Shown here piece by piece: positions 55,674-64,000 of a stretch of 64,000 nucleotides of DNA. Position 1 is the stretch's first letter; every line of letters begins with the position of its first letter. The position numbers and the translations under genes are program-made. Location of the stretch: contig JAJYUA010000007.1 of assembly GCA_021792755.1 (NCBI GenBank), positions 1 through 64,000 on the forward strand, written 5' to 3'. The notes beneath the pieces were generated by a model. That model saw only the letters and a list, made by a program, of their open reading frames with translations. It was not told the origin of the DNA and did no database searches. The DNA is from Pseudomonadota bacterium (GTDB taxonomy: Bacteria > Pseudomonadota > Gammaproteobacteria > Steroidobacterales > Steroidobacteraceae).

Positions 55674-55997
55674 TCACTGGCCGACCAACCGCTCGAGGCG
55701 CCGGACCCGGCTTTCGAGCTCGCGCTGCGCCTCCAACAGCTCGACGGCGAGCACTGCGCCGCTCACATTGACTCCGAGGTCGCGGATCAGCCTGCCGGCC
55801 AGGGTCAGGCGCGGCAGCGCCGCCGCCGGCAGCTGCCACTCCTCCGGGGAGCCGCCCCGCAGCGAGACGAGGCCAAGGTCGGCGAGCTCGATCACTGCGG
55901 TGAGTTCGAGCCGGCATAGCCGGCAGATCTCGGCGACGGTGACCCAATCCGCCTCCCCGACCAGGCGCACTTCATGCACGTGCACGACATCGATCAC
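55674..55997 (-). CDS. cbpM: CbpM-like modulator of CbpA
   Basis: Small MerR-like protein that binds the J domain of CbpA and blocks its co-chaperone and DNA-binding activities. The 107-residue product has a winged-helix-like start (VTVAEICRLCRLELTAVIELADLGLV) and a C-terminal coiled coil (LEAQRELESRVRRLERLVG). The GTG at 55997 is supported by an AGGAGGT ribosome site 6 bases upstream, the strongest seen in the window. It starts 4 bases after cbpA. Confidence 0.88.
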   Translation of the reverse strand: MIDVVHVHEVRLVGEADWVTVAEICRLCRLELTAVIELADLGLVSLRGGSPEEWQLPAAALPRLTLAGRLIRDLGVNVSGAVLAVELLEAQRELESRVRRLERLVGQ

Positions 55998-56001
55998 GGC
56001 G

Positions 56002-56967
56002 TTACCTCCTGTTGAGATCGGCGCGTGGATCGAAGCCCGCCAGCTTCGCCCGCATGGTCTCGTACAACGCCCGCGCCTCCGGCGAGGCCGCGGGCGGCAG
56101 AACGATCTTGAGCTGCACGTACTCATCGCCCGGCGGCTGACCGGGCAGGCCGCGGCCCCGCAGCCGCAGCTTCTGACCGGACTGCGCGCCGGGCGGAACT
56201 TGCATCTCGACCGTACCTCCGAGGGTCGGCACGGTCACCGTCGCCCCGAGCGCGGCCTCCCAGGGTGCAACCGGCAGCGTCAGGACGACATCACGTCCGT
56301 CCAACTGATAGAGGCGGTGCGGGCGCACGTGCACCTCCAGGTACAAGTCGCCCGCGCGTCCTGCGCCCGGGGCCGCTTCGCCCTGGCCGGCGAGCCGGAT
56401 GAGCTGGCCATCGGCGACACCCGCAGGAATGCTGACCCGCACCGTGTGCGAGCGCAGCTCGAGCGTTCCGTCCGCCTTCACCTCGGGGCGTTTCAGGTCG
56501 AGTGTGCGAGTGCCCCCGCCGAAGGCTTCCTCGAGATCGATGTCGATGCGGGCATGGTGATCGCGCCCGCCCTGCTGCCGCTGCCCTGCCGCTCCAAAAG
56601 GACTGCCGCCGCCAAAGAGCGAGGAGAAAAAGTCGCTGAAGCCTCCTTCCTCGAACACGTGTGATCGGCCGGCACCGGGGGAGCGGCTGCCGCCGCTGAA
56701 TTCAAAGCCGCTTGCCCAGTCGGGCGGCGGCCGGAACTGCTGGCCGGATTTCCAGCCGCTGCCGAGCTGATCGTAGGCGGCGCGCTTCTCCGGGTCCTTA
56801 AGTACCTCGTAGGCCTCCTGCAGTTCCTTGAACTTCTCCTCGGCGTCTTTTTCCTTGCTGACGTCAGGATGGTATTTGCGAGCGAGCCGGCGGTAGGACT
56901 TCTTGATGTCTTCGGCCGTGGCCGTCCGCGCCACACCCAGAATCTTGTAGTAATCCCGGTATTCCAT
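56002..56967 (-). CDS. cbpA: DnaJ-like co-chaperone CbpA
   Basis: Co-chaperone for DnaK and curved-DNA-binding nucleoid protein. The 321-residue product has an N-terminal J domain (1-68) with HPD at 33-35, a Gly/Phe-rich linker, and two beta-sandwich substrate domains (about 140-310). It lacks the zinc-finger domain of DnaJ, which defines CbpA/DjlA-type class II proteins. The start MEYRDYYKILGV at 56967 is the family start. The cbpA-cbpM pair is conserved. Confidence 0.94.
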   Translation of the reverse strand: MEYRDYYKILGVARTATAEDIKKSYRRLARKYHPDVSKEKDAEEKFKELQEAYEVLKDPEKRAAYDQLGSGWKSGQQFRPPPDWASGFEFSGGSRSPGAGRSHVFEEGGFSDFFSSLFGGGSPFGAAGQRQQGGRDHHARIDIDLEEAFGGGTRTLDLKRPEVKADGTLELRSHTVRVSIPAGVADGQLIRLAGQGEAAPGAGRAGDLYLEVHVRPHRLYQLDGRDVVLTLPVAPWEAALGATVTVPTLGGTVEMQVPPGAQSGQKLRLRGRGLPGQPPGDEYVQLKIVLPPAASPEARALYETMRAKLAGFDPRADLNRR

Positions 56968-57094
56968 CAGCTCGCTGGCCCTTTTGGAAAGATTGAGGAT
57001 ACGCCGAGTGCTGACGTGGGGGCGAGGGGGACGAACCCAAGGCCCCCGCCCCCGGCGCGCTTGAATCGCCGCCGCCCGGCCCCATGCAGCACCC

Positions 57095-57553
57095 ATGAAC
57101 GCCGAAAACCGCGTCATCGCCGACACCGTGCTGGTGGCCTGTCCGCAGTGCCATTCCCTCGTTCGCGTGCCCGAAGCCCGGGCGCTCGAGCATCCCGGCT
57201 GCCCGCGCTGCAAGGCACAGGTTTTCTCCGGCAAGCCTGTGGCGTTGGACGCCGGAGCATTCGCCGCGCACGTGGAGCGCGGCACGATACCGGTGCTCGT
57301 GGACTTCTGGGCGCCCTGGTGCGGCCCCTGCCGCATGATGGCTCCGGTACTCGAGCGCGCGGCGGCCGAACGCGCGACGCAGCTTCGTGTGGCGAAGGTC
57401 AACACGGATGAGCAGCCGCAGCTCGCCGGGCGCTTCGGCATCCGCAGCATCCCGACATTGATCCTTTTCCGTGACGGGCGGGAGCTCGCGCGCCAATCCG
57501 GCGCGATCGACGCGGCCACCCTTGCGCGCTGGCTGGACCGCGCTCTCTCCTGA
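57095..57553 (+). CDS. trxC: thioredoxin 2 (zinc-binding)
   Basis: Cytoplasmic disulfide reductase, 152 residues. The N-terminal zinc site has four cysteines, C16/C19 (CPQC) and C36/C39 (CPRC). The thioredoxin domain has the active site WCGPC with C76 and C79. E. coli trxC is OxyR-regulated; no OxyR pattern is seen directly upstream here, but ahpCF lies 5 kb away. It is divergent from cbpA. Confidence 0.95.
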   Translation: MNAENRVIADTVLVACPQCHSLVRVPEARALEHPGCPRCKAQVFSGKPVALDAGAFAAHVERGTIPVLVDFWAPWCGPCRMMAPVLERAAAERATQLRVAKVNTDEQPQLAGRFGIRSIPTLILFRDGRELARQSGAIDAATLARWLDRALS

Positions 57554-57892
57554 GCACGCCGCGCCCGCCGCCGCGAAGGGGTGCGGGCACTTCCGGGTGC
57601 GACAGCGTCAGCACAGCATATGCGGCCCGCCGGCCGGCCTGCAGGGCCTGCGGCGCCCGCGCCTGCAGACCTGCTCCTGCCGCAGAGCTGCCCGTACGGT
57701 TACACCCTGATCCGTCCTTCGGCGAAAAGCGTCAGCCGCCCACGAGCTGCAGCGCCACTGCGCCGCCGAGCTCAAGCACTGGACATCGCGTTCGCGCGCA
57801 CCGGTGGCAAGCCGAAGGCGCTGAGCGGCGAATCAGACTACGCGTACGCCGCCATCCGGTCCCGGGTTACGCAAGCCGCCCGGGCCCGGCCT
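57554..57892. other. intergenic region without recognised gene
   Basis: The 339 bases between trxC and the convergent SGNH hydrolase gene are GC-rich with several short inverted repeats, but contain no terminator with a T-run, no promoter and no supported frame. Confidence 0.5.
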
Positions 57893-58698
57893 TCACCGGT
57901 GCCGCCACTTCAATGCCTCCTCGATACCCGCCTGAGCCAGGGGCGCCATCACGGCATAGCCGGCTGGAGACGGATGCACGCCGTCAAGGCCCAGAGACTG
58001 CTCAAGCCCCCCGCTGCATCCTTCATCGCGCCGCAATAGCTTACGTACACGTAGCGGTGTCTCACGGCATACGCCCGGATCCACCGGTTTAGCGCAGCGA
58101 TCCGGCGCGCCGGATCGGGCACTTGCGGGTGCCACCAGTAATGGACGGCCGCCAGCAGCGAGCACAGCAGCGCTGCGATGCCATTGGCCCTGCTCAACTG
58201 AGCCATGGATTGCAGGTTGCCTTCAACCTGGGTCAACGTCACCGGACCGCCATTCCCGGCCAGATCATTGGTCCCACCGAGGACCACCACCACCTTGGGA
58301 TGCAGGTCGATGACGTTCTGGCGAAAGCGGACCAACATCTGCGAGGTGGTTTGCCCGCTGATGCCGCGGTTGATATAGGGTTTGCCGGGGAAAGACTGGC
58401 GCAGCTTCCATCCCTCCGTGATCGAATCCCCGAGAAACACCGCCCGGTCGGTGCCCGGCGCCGGCGGGCCCAATCGCCGATCCGCCGCCCGAAAGTGCGC
58501 GAGGTCGGCGAAATCCACCAGCAGATTGTGATCGAAATCGGCCCAGTACGTGCCGGACTGCCACGCCGAAGCGACAAGCACGATGGGCGCGTGAGTCTTC
58601 CGCGGTCTGGCGGGAAGTCTCATCGCCATGGCAGACAGCGAAACCCCGAGCGCAGCGAGACTCGCCAGCACCAGTGTCAACCGTTTGCGCATCGCCAT
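57893..58698 (-). pseudogene. SGNH/GDSL hydrolase with a 3' frameshift
   Basis: An exported SGNH-type esterase, perhaps for carbohydrate or lipid acetyl esters. The frame from 58698 has a signal peptide (MAMRKRLTLVLASLAALGVS), block I FLGDSITEGW and block III GGTNDLAGN. At a run of six C (58007-58012, G on the coding strand) the frame breaks. The downstream frame continues the family exactly with GLDGVHPSPAGYAVMAPLA and ends at 57893. Without correction, translation stops at 57949 and lacks the catalytic D-x-x-H. It is either a real mutation in a homopolymer or a sequencing error. Confidence 0.8.
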
Positions 58699-59036
58699 CT
58701 GCGCACCAGTGTATCTGGTATCGTCACGATTCAACCTCCAACCTCGATCCAAAATCCGGGTGCTGACGGGCGATGCGGCTCTTTGCCCTCCTCGCGCCCG
58801 AATTGCGCTGCGCCGGAACGACGCCGAATTCATTCGAGACAACCCTTTCCAGCCGTGTTTTGCAGCGCCATCCCCATCCGCCCGATCTCGCCTGCCCCAA
58901 CGTACGGCAGCCAACGCTCACCTCCTGGCCGCAAACACACGTGCCGCGAACCTGATGAAATAGGGCCAGTTCGGCGCCGGCGTATGGCCGTAAGGCTGGC
59001 GGCGGAACCCCGCGTATCGGGAACCTACCATCGTGT
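58699..59036. other. intergenic region without recognised gene
   Basis: The 338 bases between the ROK gene and the SGNH gene contain a minus-strand frame that continues past the end of the ROK gene (GLGTHIPYPTVNTMVGSRYAG), with no family resemblance. No promoter or terminator was identified. Confidence 0.4.
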
Positions 59037-60287
59037 TCACTGTAGGGTACGGAATGTGCGTCCCGAGTCCCTTCTCCACGGTGCCGCCGCCCTGGGTCGA
59101 ATCAGGGGGCGTCGTTGAAATACGAGCGCGGCTGCGCCGCGCAAGCGCGCAATATCTCCGTCGGGAATCGGCACGATGGCCGGAGGCGTGCCGGCCATCG
59201 TCGTGCTTCTGACCGTCTTGTCGATCGTCGGGCGGTAGCGGTGCCAGGCGGACGTCATCTCTCCGGCGATGTAGACGATCTCCGGCGACAGCGCCGCCAC
59301 GATGAGCCGCAGGCCGCCGCCGATCTCCCGCGCCTGCCGGGTCAGCGCGGCGTCGGCGTGTGCATTGCCCGCTTCCGCCAGACTCAGCAGCTCCGAAAAC
59401 GTGACGGAACGATGGTCGGGCTGCAGCTTCCGGAAGTAGCGCAGCGCCGCCTGACAGGAGGCGAACACCTCCCAGCATCCCCGCTGCCCGCAAGCGCACT
59501 CCGGCCCCTGCGGATCGATGGAAATATGCCCTATCTCACCCGCCATACCGTCGTGGCCGGTGATGATGCTGCCGTTGAGGAAAATGGCCGCGCCGAGCCC
59601 CTCGGAAGCGGTGATGAGAACCGCGTCGCCGTTGCCCTCGACCTGGTGGAAAGTCAGCTGCGCGAGCAGGCAGGCGATCGCGGCGTTGGCCACGTGCACC
59701 GGCAGCTTCATCTTTTTCTCTATCGCGCTCTTGAGGTCAAAGTCGCGCCAGTGCAGGTTTGGCGCGAAGATCACCTTAATCTGTGTGCGGGTCCACGCAG
59801 CCCGGAACACTGACGCCGATTCCCTCCACGGACATGCCCCTGAGCTCGACCTTCATGCGCGACAGGGCTCTCAGGATCGAGTCGGTGGAGGCGTCGGCGT
59901 CCCGGCTCAAAGGCGCCATGGAGCGGGACAGCAGCTTGCCGTTGAGATCCACCGTGGCGATCGTTGCCAGGCGTGGATGGACGTCTACGGCGCGCGCGAC
60001 CAGACGCTCGTTGAGGCCGATGAGTGTCGGCCTGCGCCCGCGCTGCGAGACTGCCGTGTGGCCTTCACACAGCCATTTTTCCGCGAGAAGTGGCTCGATG
60101 ATCTGCGAAACGGTGCTTCGCTGCAGCCCCGATTGCCGGGCGAGCTCGGCGCGCGAGATTGGCTGACGTGTCCGAATCAGCTCGAGCACGATGCCGCGGT
60201 TGATGCACCGCGCCGTGCCGCTCGAGGCGAGCTCGACATCCGTCAGATCGACGCAGCGAATCTCCGGCGCGCGCTGGCGCTTTTCAT
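59037..60287 (-). pseudogene. ROK-family transcriptional repressor with two frameshifts
   Basis: A NagC/XylR-type sugar-responsive repressor. Reading from the ATG at 60287 the frame breaks at once at a run of four A (60281-60284). The shifted frame gives EIRCVDLTDVELASSGTARC and then INRGIVLELIRTRQPISRAELARQSGLQ, a typical ROK N-terminus with its helix-turn-helix. A second break lies near 59778-59790, after GIGVSVPGCVDPHT. The sugar-kinase-like domain continues in another frame (VIFAPNLHWRDFDL) with the ROK zinc motif GHISID...CACGQRGCWE. A shortened helix-turn-helix protein could still start at the GTG at 60189 and end at 59776. Confidence 0.8.
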
Positions 60288-60443
60288 TGTCGTCGTTCCC
60301 TCGCCGCCCGACTGCAGCATGGCGCGTGCATCACCCCGATCCGTCCGCGGCGGCTGAACGGCCTGGCCCGAACGGGCACCTTGCTTTGGAAATCTCGGCC
60401 GAAATCGCCCCGGGCATGCCAGCCCCGCCGACACTTCGGCACC

Positions 60444-62642
60444 CTAGCGCGAAACTGGATTCCGGTTCGGGCCATTCGAGGATGTCAGCGGAATCCAGTT
60501 GACCGTCACCGCCGAGCTGTAGCCGCTGCTCCTGCCGCTGTTGCTGTCGAGAACGTGAAATCTCACCCTAAGCGGGTCCTCGACGTCGGTCGTGAGAAAC
60601 CCAGGTCCTCCGGGATTGGCGATGCCGTGTTCCGAGGCTCCGGTGGCGTTGAAGTACGCGTTGGTCACCCGGCCGTCGCTGCATGCCCGAGATCCTGTGA
60701 AGACCGTGGTTGAGCCTTGGTAGTTCAGCGGGCTGAATGGGTCCTCGGACGGAAGCCAGCGCCGATCCCCGGCAGGAATCGAATAGGTGTGCGCCGGCAA
60801 CGGAAGGCTGAGGATGTACGAGTGGCCGTGGGCACAGGCGATATCGAGGGATATGCGCGCTCCGCCGACCAGAGACACGGTTACCGCAGGGTGAAGCCCC
60901 CCCATCATCAATTCGTATCCGGCCTTCAGCGTATCACCGGCATGGACTTTCAGCTCTCGCACTTCCGGCTCCCTTCGTGACCCGCCCGGATGCGCTCGGT
61001 CTGCAGCGGCCGAATCGATCCGCTCGAGGTGCTTCAATGATGCCACCACGGTTCCGCCCGTGTTCCAGTTGTCCGGAAACCGCGGATCATGAGTCCCCCA
61101 CCAATCCGTCCAGCGCCGGTAGTCGATGGTGGGAAAGTAATATCCATAGCCACCGACGCCTTCAACGACCCTACCTTTGGCAAATTGACCCATTACGATT
61201 GGATATCCATAATTCACGGTGTCGGCGGGGTTTGGGTAGACGTGAACGTCCGTATTCACATCCGCCTTGTCGAGCATGAACTTGTCCACAAAGGCCTCGA
61301 TGACCGGCACCTCGGCCGGCCGGACCGCGCAGTGCGCATGGTCGCCGTCCAGATAAAACCCGAAGCGGTCTTCGACGCCCAGCGTATCGTACACTCTCTG
61401 CGTCGCCCGGGAAGCAACGTAGTTCGATCCGTTCGACAGCCAGTAGAACTCGGTGTTTCCGGTTTCCAGCAGTGCCCTCGGCGCCACCATGTCCATCAAC
61501 TCATCTTGATCGACCGGCAGCTTGTATACGTTGTCGCCGGAGAATTGCTTCATTTGTCCGGCCCACCAGTTGTAGTTCGTATCGCCGATATCTTCCACGG
61601 AGTTTCGGGCCTCGATCTGGTGCGAGAAGCGCCAGGACGTTGCGCCGCCACCCCCGCTCTCCTGCGCTATCGTAAGCGCAACACGCTCGTCGAATGCGCC
61701 GGCAAAAAGCGCCATCTTGCCGGCAAAGGAGCAGCCGGTCACTGCCAGGCGTTTCATCTCGATCGGAAGCGGGTGAACCCGCTGGTGCACCGCGATGTCG
61801 ATGCCGTCGATCAGGCGGTCCATTCCCCAGGTCCAGGCGGCATATATTCCGGAGTTGCTGGCCCCCCTGCAGGCTCCCGCGCACAGATTCGGGTAAAGCA
61901 GGTAGAAGGGATCCTTCGTGTTGCTACACAGCCCAGAGGCGCAATACCGGGCCACCTGGGTGCTGACATAGTTGATCGTGGCAATAGGAAGATTCTTGAA
62001 GATGCGCGGAGGAAGACTTCCGTAGTTCGGAGACTTCGGCGGAGCAAAGCGGATCGTCTTGCCATGCAAGCGCATCGAGGCGATCGTCATGGGGATCAGC
62101 ACGGGGAACGGACCCTTGCCCATTCCCTGCGGAAGGTACACGCTCGAAGTCAATGTAACCGTTTTCCCGTTTCGCACGACACGCACGGTCAGAATTCCGC
62201 TGCCCCCCGAGGCCGCCGGCGGGACATAGCGAGCCGTAATGGCGCACTGCGAACAGCTCGGAACAGGTCCGATCTCATACTTTTCGATCGCCGCCATGAT
62301 CTGGTTGCGATGCCTCTCCCAACTTGCGAACGAGGTGTTCCTTTGCCCGCTGAAGAACCGAAACGGATCCGGCAACGGGCGAATGATCGGAAGCCTGCCG
62401 AATGACGGCAAGTGAGGCCGCGGAAATCGGGCGCCGGTATTCTGCGCCGAATATACCCGCGGGATGCCGGGGACACCCTTGGTCTTATCGCGCCGCGTGC
62501 CCGCTCGAGACGCCCCGACCGTCCCTTGGTCCCGGGCGGATGCCGGGGGTGTCCCAATCTGCGGCAACAGAAGAAGCATCAACGAAAAAGCGGCTTCGGC
62601 GAGTGCGACGCCGCTGTAGCGGAGCCGGTTCATAAACCTCAT
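60444..62642 (-). CDS. secreted CE15-type glucuronoyl esterase-like protein
   Basis: CE15 enzymes cut ester bonds between lignin alcohols and 4-O-methyl-glucuronic acid on xylan. The 732-residue product has a signal peptide (about 1-37) and an alpha/beta-hydrolase domain (about 90-460). Its nucleophile S305 is in GCSFAG, its acid E328 in QESG, and His is in DHAHC (H435 or H437). The Ser-to-Glu spacing of 23 equals that in fungal glucuronoyl esterase. The usual GCSRxG arginine is Phe here (F306). A C-terminal beta-rich domain of about 170 residues follows. Own promoter at 62813-62840. Confidence 0.82.
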   Translation of the reverse strand: MRFMNRLRYSGVALAEAAFSLMLLLLPQIGTPPASARDQGTVGASRAGTRRDKTKGVPGIPRVYSAQNTGARFPRPHLPSFGRLPIIRPLPDPFRFFSGQRNTSFASWERHRNQIMAAIEKYEIGPVPSCSQCAITARYVPPAASGGSGILTVRVVRNGKTVTLTSSVYLPQGMGKGPFPVLIPMTIASMRLHGKTIRFAPPKSPNYGSLPPRIFKNLPIATINYVSTQVARYCASGLCSNTKDPFYLLYPNLCAGACRGASNSGIYAAWTWGMDRLIDGIDIAVHQRVHPLPIEMKRLAVTGCSFAGKMALFAGAFDERVALTIAQESGGGGATSWRFSHQIEARNSVEDIGDTNYNWWAGQMKQFSGDNVYKLPVDQDELMDMVAPRALLETGNTEFYWLSNGSNYVASRATQRVYDTLGVEDRFGFYLDGDHAHCAVRPAEVPVIEAFVDKFMLDKADVNTDVHVYPNPADTVNYGYPIVMGQFAKGRVVEGVGGYGYYFPTIDYRRWTDWWGTHDPRFPDNWNTGGTVVASLKHLERIDSAAADRAHPGGSRREPEVRELKVHAGDTLKAGYELMMGGLHPAVTVSLVGGARISLDIACAHGHSYILSLPLPAHTYSIPAGDRRWLPSEDPFSPLNYQGSTTVFTGSRACSDGRVTNAYFNATGASEHGIANPGGPGFLTTDVEDPLRVRFHVLDSNSGRSSGYSSAVTVNWIPLTSSNGPNRNPVSR

Positions 62643-62710
62643 CCCTCTTGCGCGCGCGCAAACGGGACACTGCGCTGTGCGGTGAGCGGCGAAATCGTGC
62701 TCGGCGTGTC

Positions 62711-62727
62711 TTGCGACGTTGTCGCAA
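62711..62727. promoter_or_regulatory. operator-like inverted repeat in the CE15 leader
   Basis: TTGCGAC-GTT-GTCGCAA is a perfect 7-base inverted repeat with a 3-base centre, located in the untranslated leader about 85 bases downstream of the CE15 -10 box. Its size suits a dimeric repressor; the nearby ROK gene is a candidate but this is inference. Confidence 0.45.
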
Positions 62728-62812
62728 CGTCATCAGTTGGAATTCTCCAAACTGGCCATGTCGAGCCGTCGAATCGCGGTCCGGTGCTTGGCTCTAATAA
62801 TTCGGCTGGAAA

Positions 62813-62840
62813 ACTATATGAGACGAACCGTGTTTGTCAA
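62813..62840 (-). promoter_or_regulatory. strong sigma-70 promoter of the CE15 gene
   Basis: On the minus strand TTGACA (62835-62840) and TATAGT (62813-62818) are separated by 16 bases, with an A/T-rich run TGTTTTTTC upstream. The transcript would have a leader of about 165 bases before the ATG at 62642. Confidence 0.75.
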
Positions 62841-63452
62841 GAAAAAACATGCTCCGTCGGCGCCCCATTTCCAGCGCTAAGCCATCCGCTTCGATCGCGG
62901 GTGGCGCGAAGAGCGGGGCAGTCGCCGCCGCATGAGGGCGGCAAAACTCCCCGCGGCCGGTGCGAAAAACGGAACGGCGTCGACGGTAAACCGCCTGCCG
63001 GGCAGCAGCAGCGCCGAATACATTCGATACGCGGCCACTTCATTCCTTCACGAGCCACCGTCCATGTTTTGACCAACATGCATGTACAGTCGATGGGCCG
63101 CGGAATCATTCAACTGGTTCACACGGGCGCAGGTGCGCTTGCGACTTGCGGTGTCGCCGCGCATTGCTCTGCGCTCTCGCTGCTGTCACGAGCCGTGCGG
63201 CTTTGTCGGAACGCCGCGCGATAAATAGCTGAACTGTCGCCCGCGAGTCGGATGCCGAAAGGCATTTGCCTTCTGCGACGTGACGATGAGAAAAGTCACC
63301 GCACTCGGCCCCCATTCACGTGCTCTGCTTACCGCTGGTAAAACTGAGCAACCGCGCATGGAATCATCATCGCACCTGCCCAAATATTGCGCGCCGGCGC
63401 CGATGGCGTTCTTTGGCGTTGATAATAGTCAATGACAATTCAAGGAGATATG

Positions 63453-64000
63453 ATGGTGATGTGTGGTAGATTTTTTTGGCGAATTGCAGCCGTCGGCTTG
63501 ATTTGTACGGCCTCGTTCGGGCTCACCGCGTGCGGAGGCGCCGGTTCGGCGAGCGGCTCGGCGGCTGCGACATACAGCATTTCGGCCAAAATTGCAGGTC
63601 TCACGTCCAATGGGCTGTCTTTGGATGTGAACGGATCGGGTGTTTCGATTTCCGGCGACACGACCGGTGCCACACTCAGGTCCGGCCTCGCCAACAGCAC
63701 CGCCTTTACGGTTTCCGTTGCGACACAGCCGAGCGGAGAGGACTGCACGGTGGCCAATGGCGCCGGAACCATCTCTTCCGCCAATGTCGTCGATGTTTCC
63801 GTAAGTTGCGGCTATACGGTATCCGGGAGCATCACTGGTCTCGGCGCAGCTAGCGGTCTTTCCTTATTGGCAAACGGGAGCTATGCGACCCAGATTGCGG
63901 CGAATTCGACCGCTTTCACTATCGAGTCGAGTCTTGCATCGGGGACCACGTATGACGTAACTGTCGGTGCCGACCCAAGCGGCCTGCTGTGCATGCCGAG
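63453..64000 (+). CDS. repeat-containing lipoprotein, cut by the window edge
   Basis: The frame runs off the right end (at least 182 residues). It begins with a signal and lipobox LTAC (residues about 24-27) followed by a Gly/Ser/Ala-rich stretch. Then two imperfect repeats of 60 to 80 residues appear, each with (S/A)-I-(A/T)-GL, GLSL..NGS, NSTAFT and PSG..C motifs, suggesting a string of beta-sandwich domains on the cell surface. The ATG at 63453 is 5 bases after AAGGAG (63442-63447); ATGs at 63450 and 63459 are alternatives. Function unknown. Codon use is less GC-rich than in the housekeeping genes. Confidence 0.75.
   Translation, partial: MVMCGRFFWRIAAVGLICTASFGLTACGGAGSASGSAAATYSISAKIAGLTSNGLSLDVNGSGVSISGDTTGATLRSGLANSTAFTVSVATQPSGEDCTVANGAGTISSANVVDVSVSCGYTVSGSITGLGAASGLSLLANGSYATQIAANSTAFTIESSLASGTTYDVTVGADPSGLLCMP

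Larger units (their letters stand above)
62643..63452. other. divergent intergenic region with lower GC
   Basis: This 810-base stretch lies between two divergent exported-protein genes. It holds the CE15 promoter, an inverted repeat at 62711-62727, a short palindrome ACATGCATGT (63076-63085) and AAGGAG before the right-hand lipoprotein. No gene is supported. A/T-richer patches set it apart from the rest of the window. Confidence 0.5.

Noticed and set aside
60453-60500. An 11-base inverted repeat AACTGGATTCC / GGAATCCAGTT around the end of the CE15 gene
   Set aside because: It lies inside the coding end with a 26-base spacer and no T-run; may be chance or a weak hairpin, and no element ends were found.
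1-64000. Search for CRISPR arrays, insertion sequences, prophage genes and tRNA genes
   Set aside because: No spaced direct repeats, transposase or integrase motifs, or cloverleaf sequences were seen by eye in the window.

Overview
The window is high-GC, gene-dense bacterial chromosome. Protein families and gene order point to a gammaproteobacterium. The block gshB-tonB-yqgE-ruvX-pyrB next to pilGHIJ-chpA, with pilT/pilU-yggS-proC-yggT nearby, matches the order I know from Pseudomonas aeruginosa (PA0392 to PA0415), but with local losses and additions. The genus cannot be fixed from this sequence alone.

Left part (1-19.5 kb): housekeeping genes. The first bases are the leader and two promoters of a ribosomal RNA operon that runs off the left edge; the 16S gene lies outside. 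Then come tyrS, the polyphosphate pair ppk1/ppx, erpA, a DUF6776 protein, rppH, a fused chorismate mutase/prephenate dehydrogenase (tyrA), pdxH, bioA-rsmE, a DUF1614 membrane protein, ampD, a probable small RNA with promoter and terminator, yceH, two envelope proteins, a cobalamin adenosyltransferase, an inositol-monophosphatase-like enzyme and a diguanylate cyclase.

Middle (19.6-41.3 kb): the twitching-motility block. A chemosensory operon (pilG-pilH-pilI-pilJ-chpA-chpC) drives type IV pili, and three retraction-ATPase family genes (pilT, pilU, a second pilU-like) follow further on. Between them, on the other strand, lies gshB-tonB-yqgE-ruvX-pyrB-pyrK-like. The chemosensory operon has no pilK or chpB adaptation enzymes, and its PilJ has almost no periplasmic part. 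Next come yggS, proC, yggT, a DUF167 protein and an HU-like DNA-binding protein.

Right part (41.4-57.6 kb): stress and envelope functions. These are a hydrolase with htpG, two tiny translationally coupled genes, ppnN with an L,D-transpeptidase, an MltD-like lytic transglycosylase, an MFS transporter, ahpC-ahpF behind a near-perfect OxyR site, a DUF2459 lipoprotein, an EthD-like protein, cbpA-cbpM and trxC.

Right end (57.9-64 kb): a different-looking accessory segment. An SGNH hydrolase and a ROK repressor both carry frameshifts. Then comes a secreted CE15 glucuronoyl-esterase-like protein with its own strong promoter and an altered active-site motif. A repeat-containing lipoprotein is cut by the window edge. 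This end looks like an acquired and partly decaying carbohydrate-use locus, although sequencing error is not excluded for the frameshifts.
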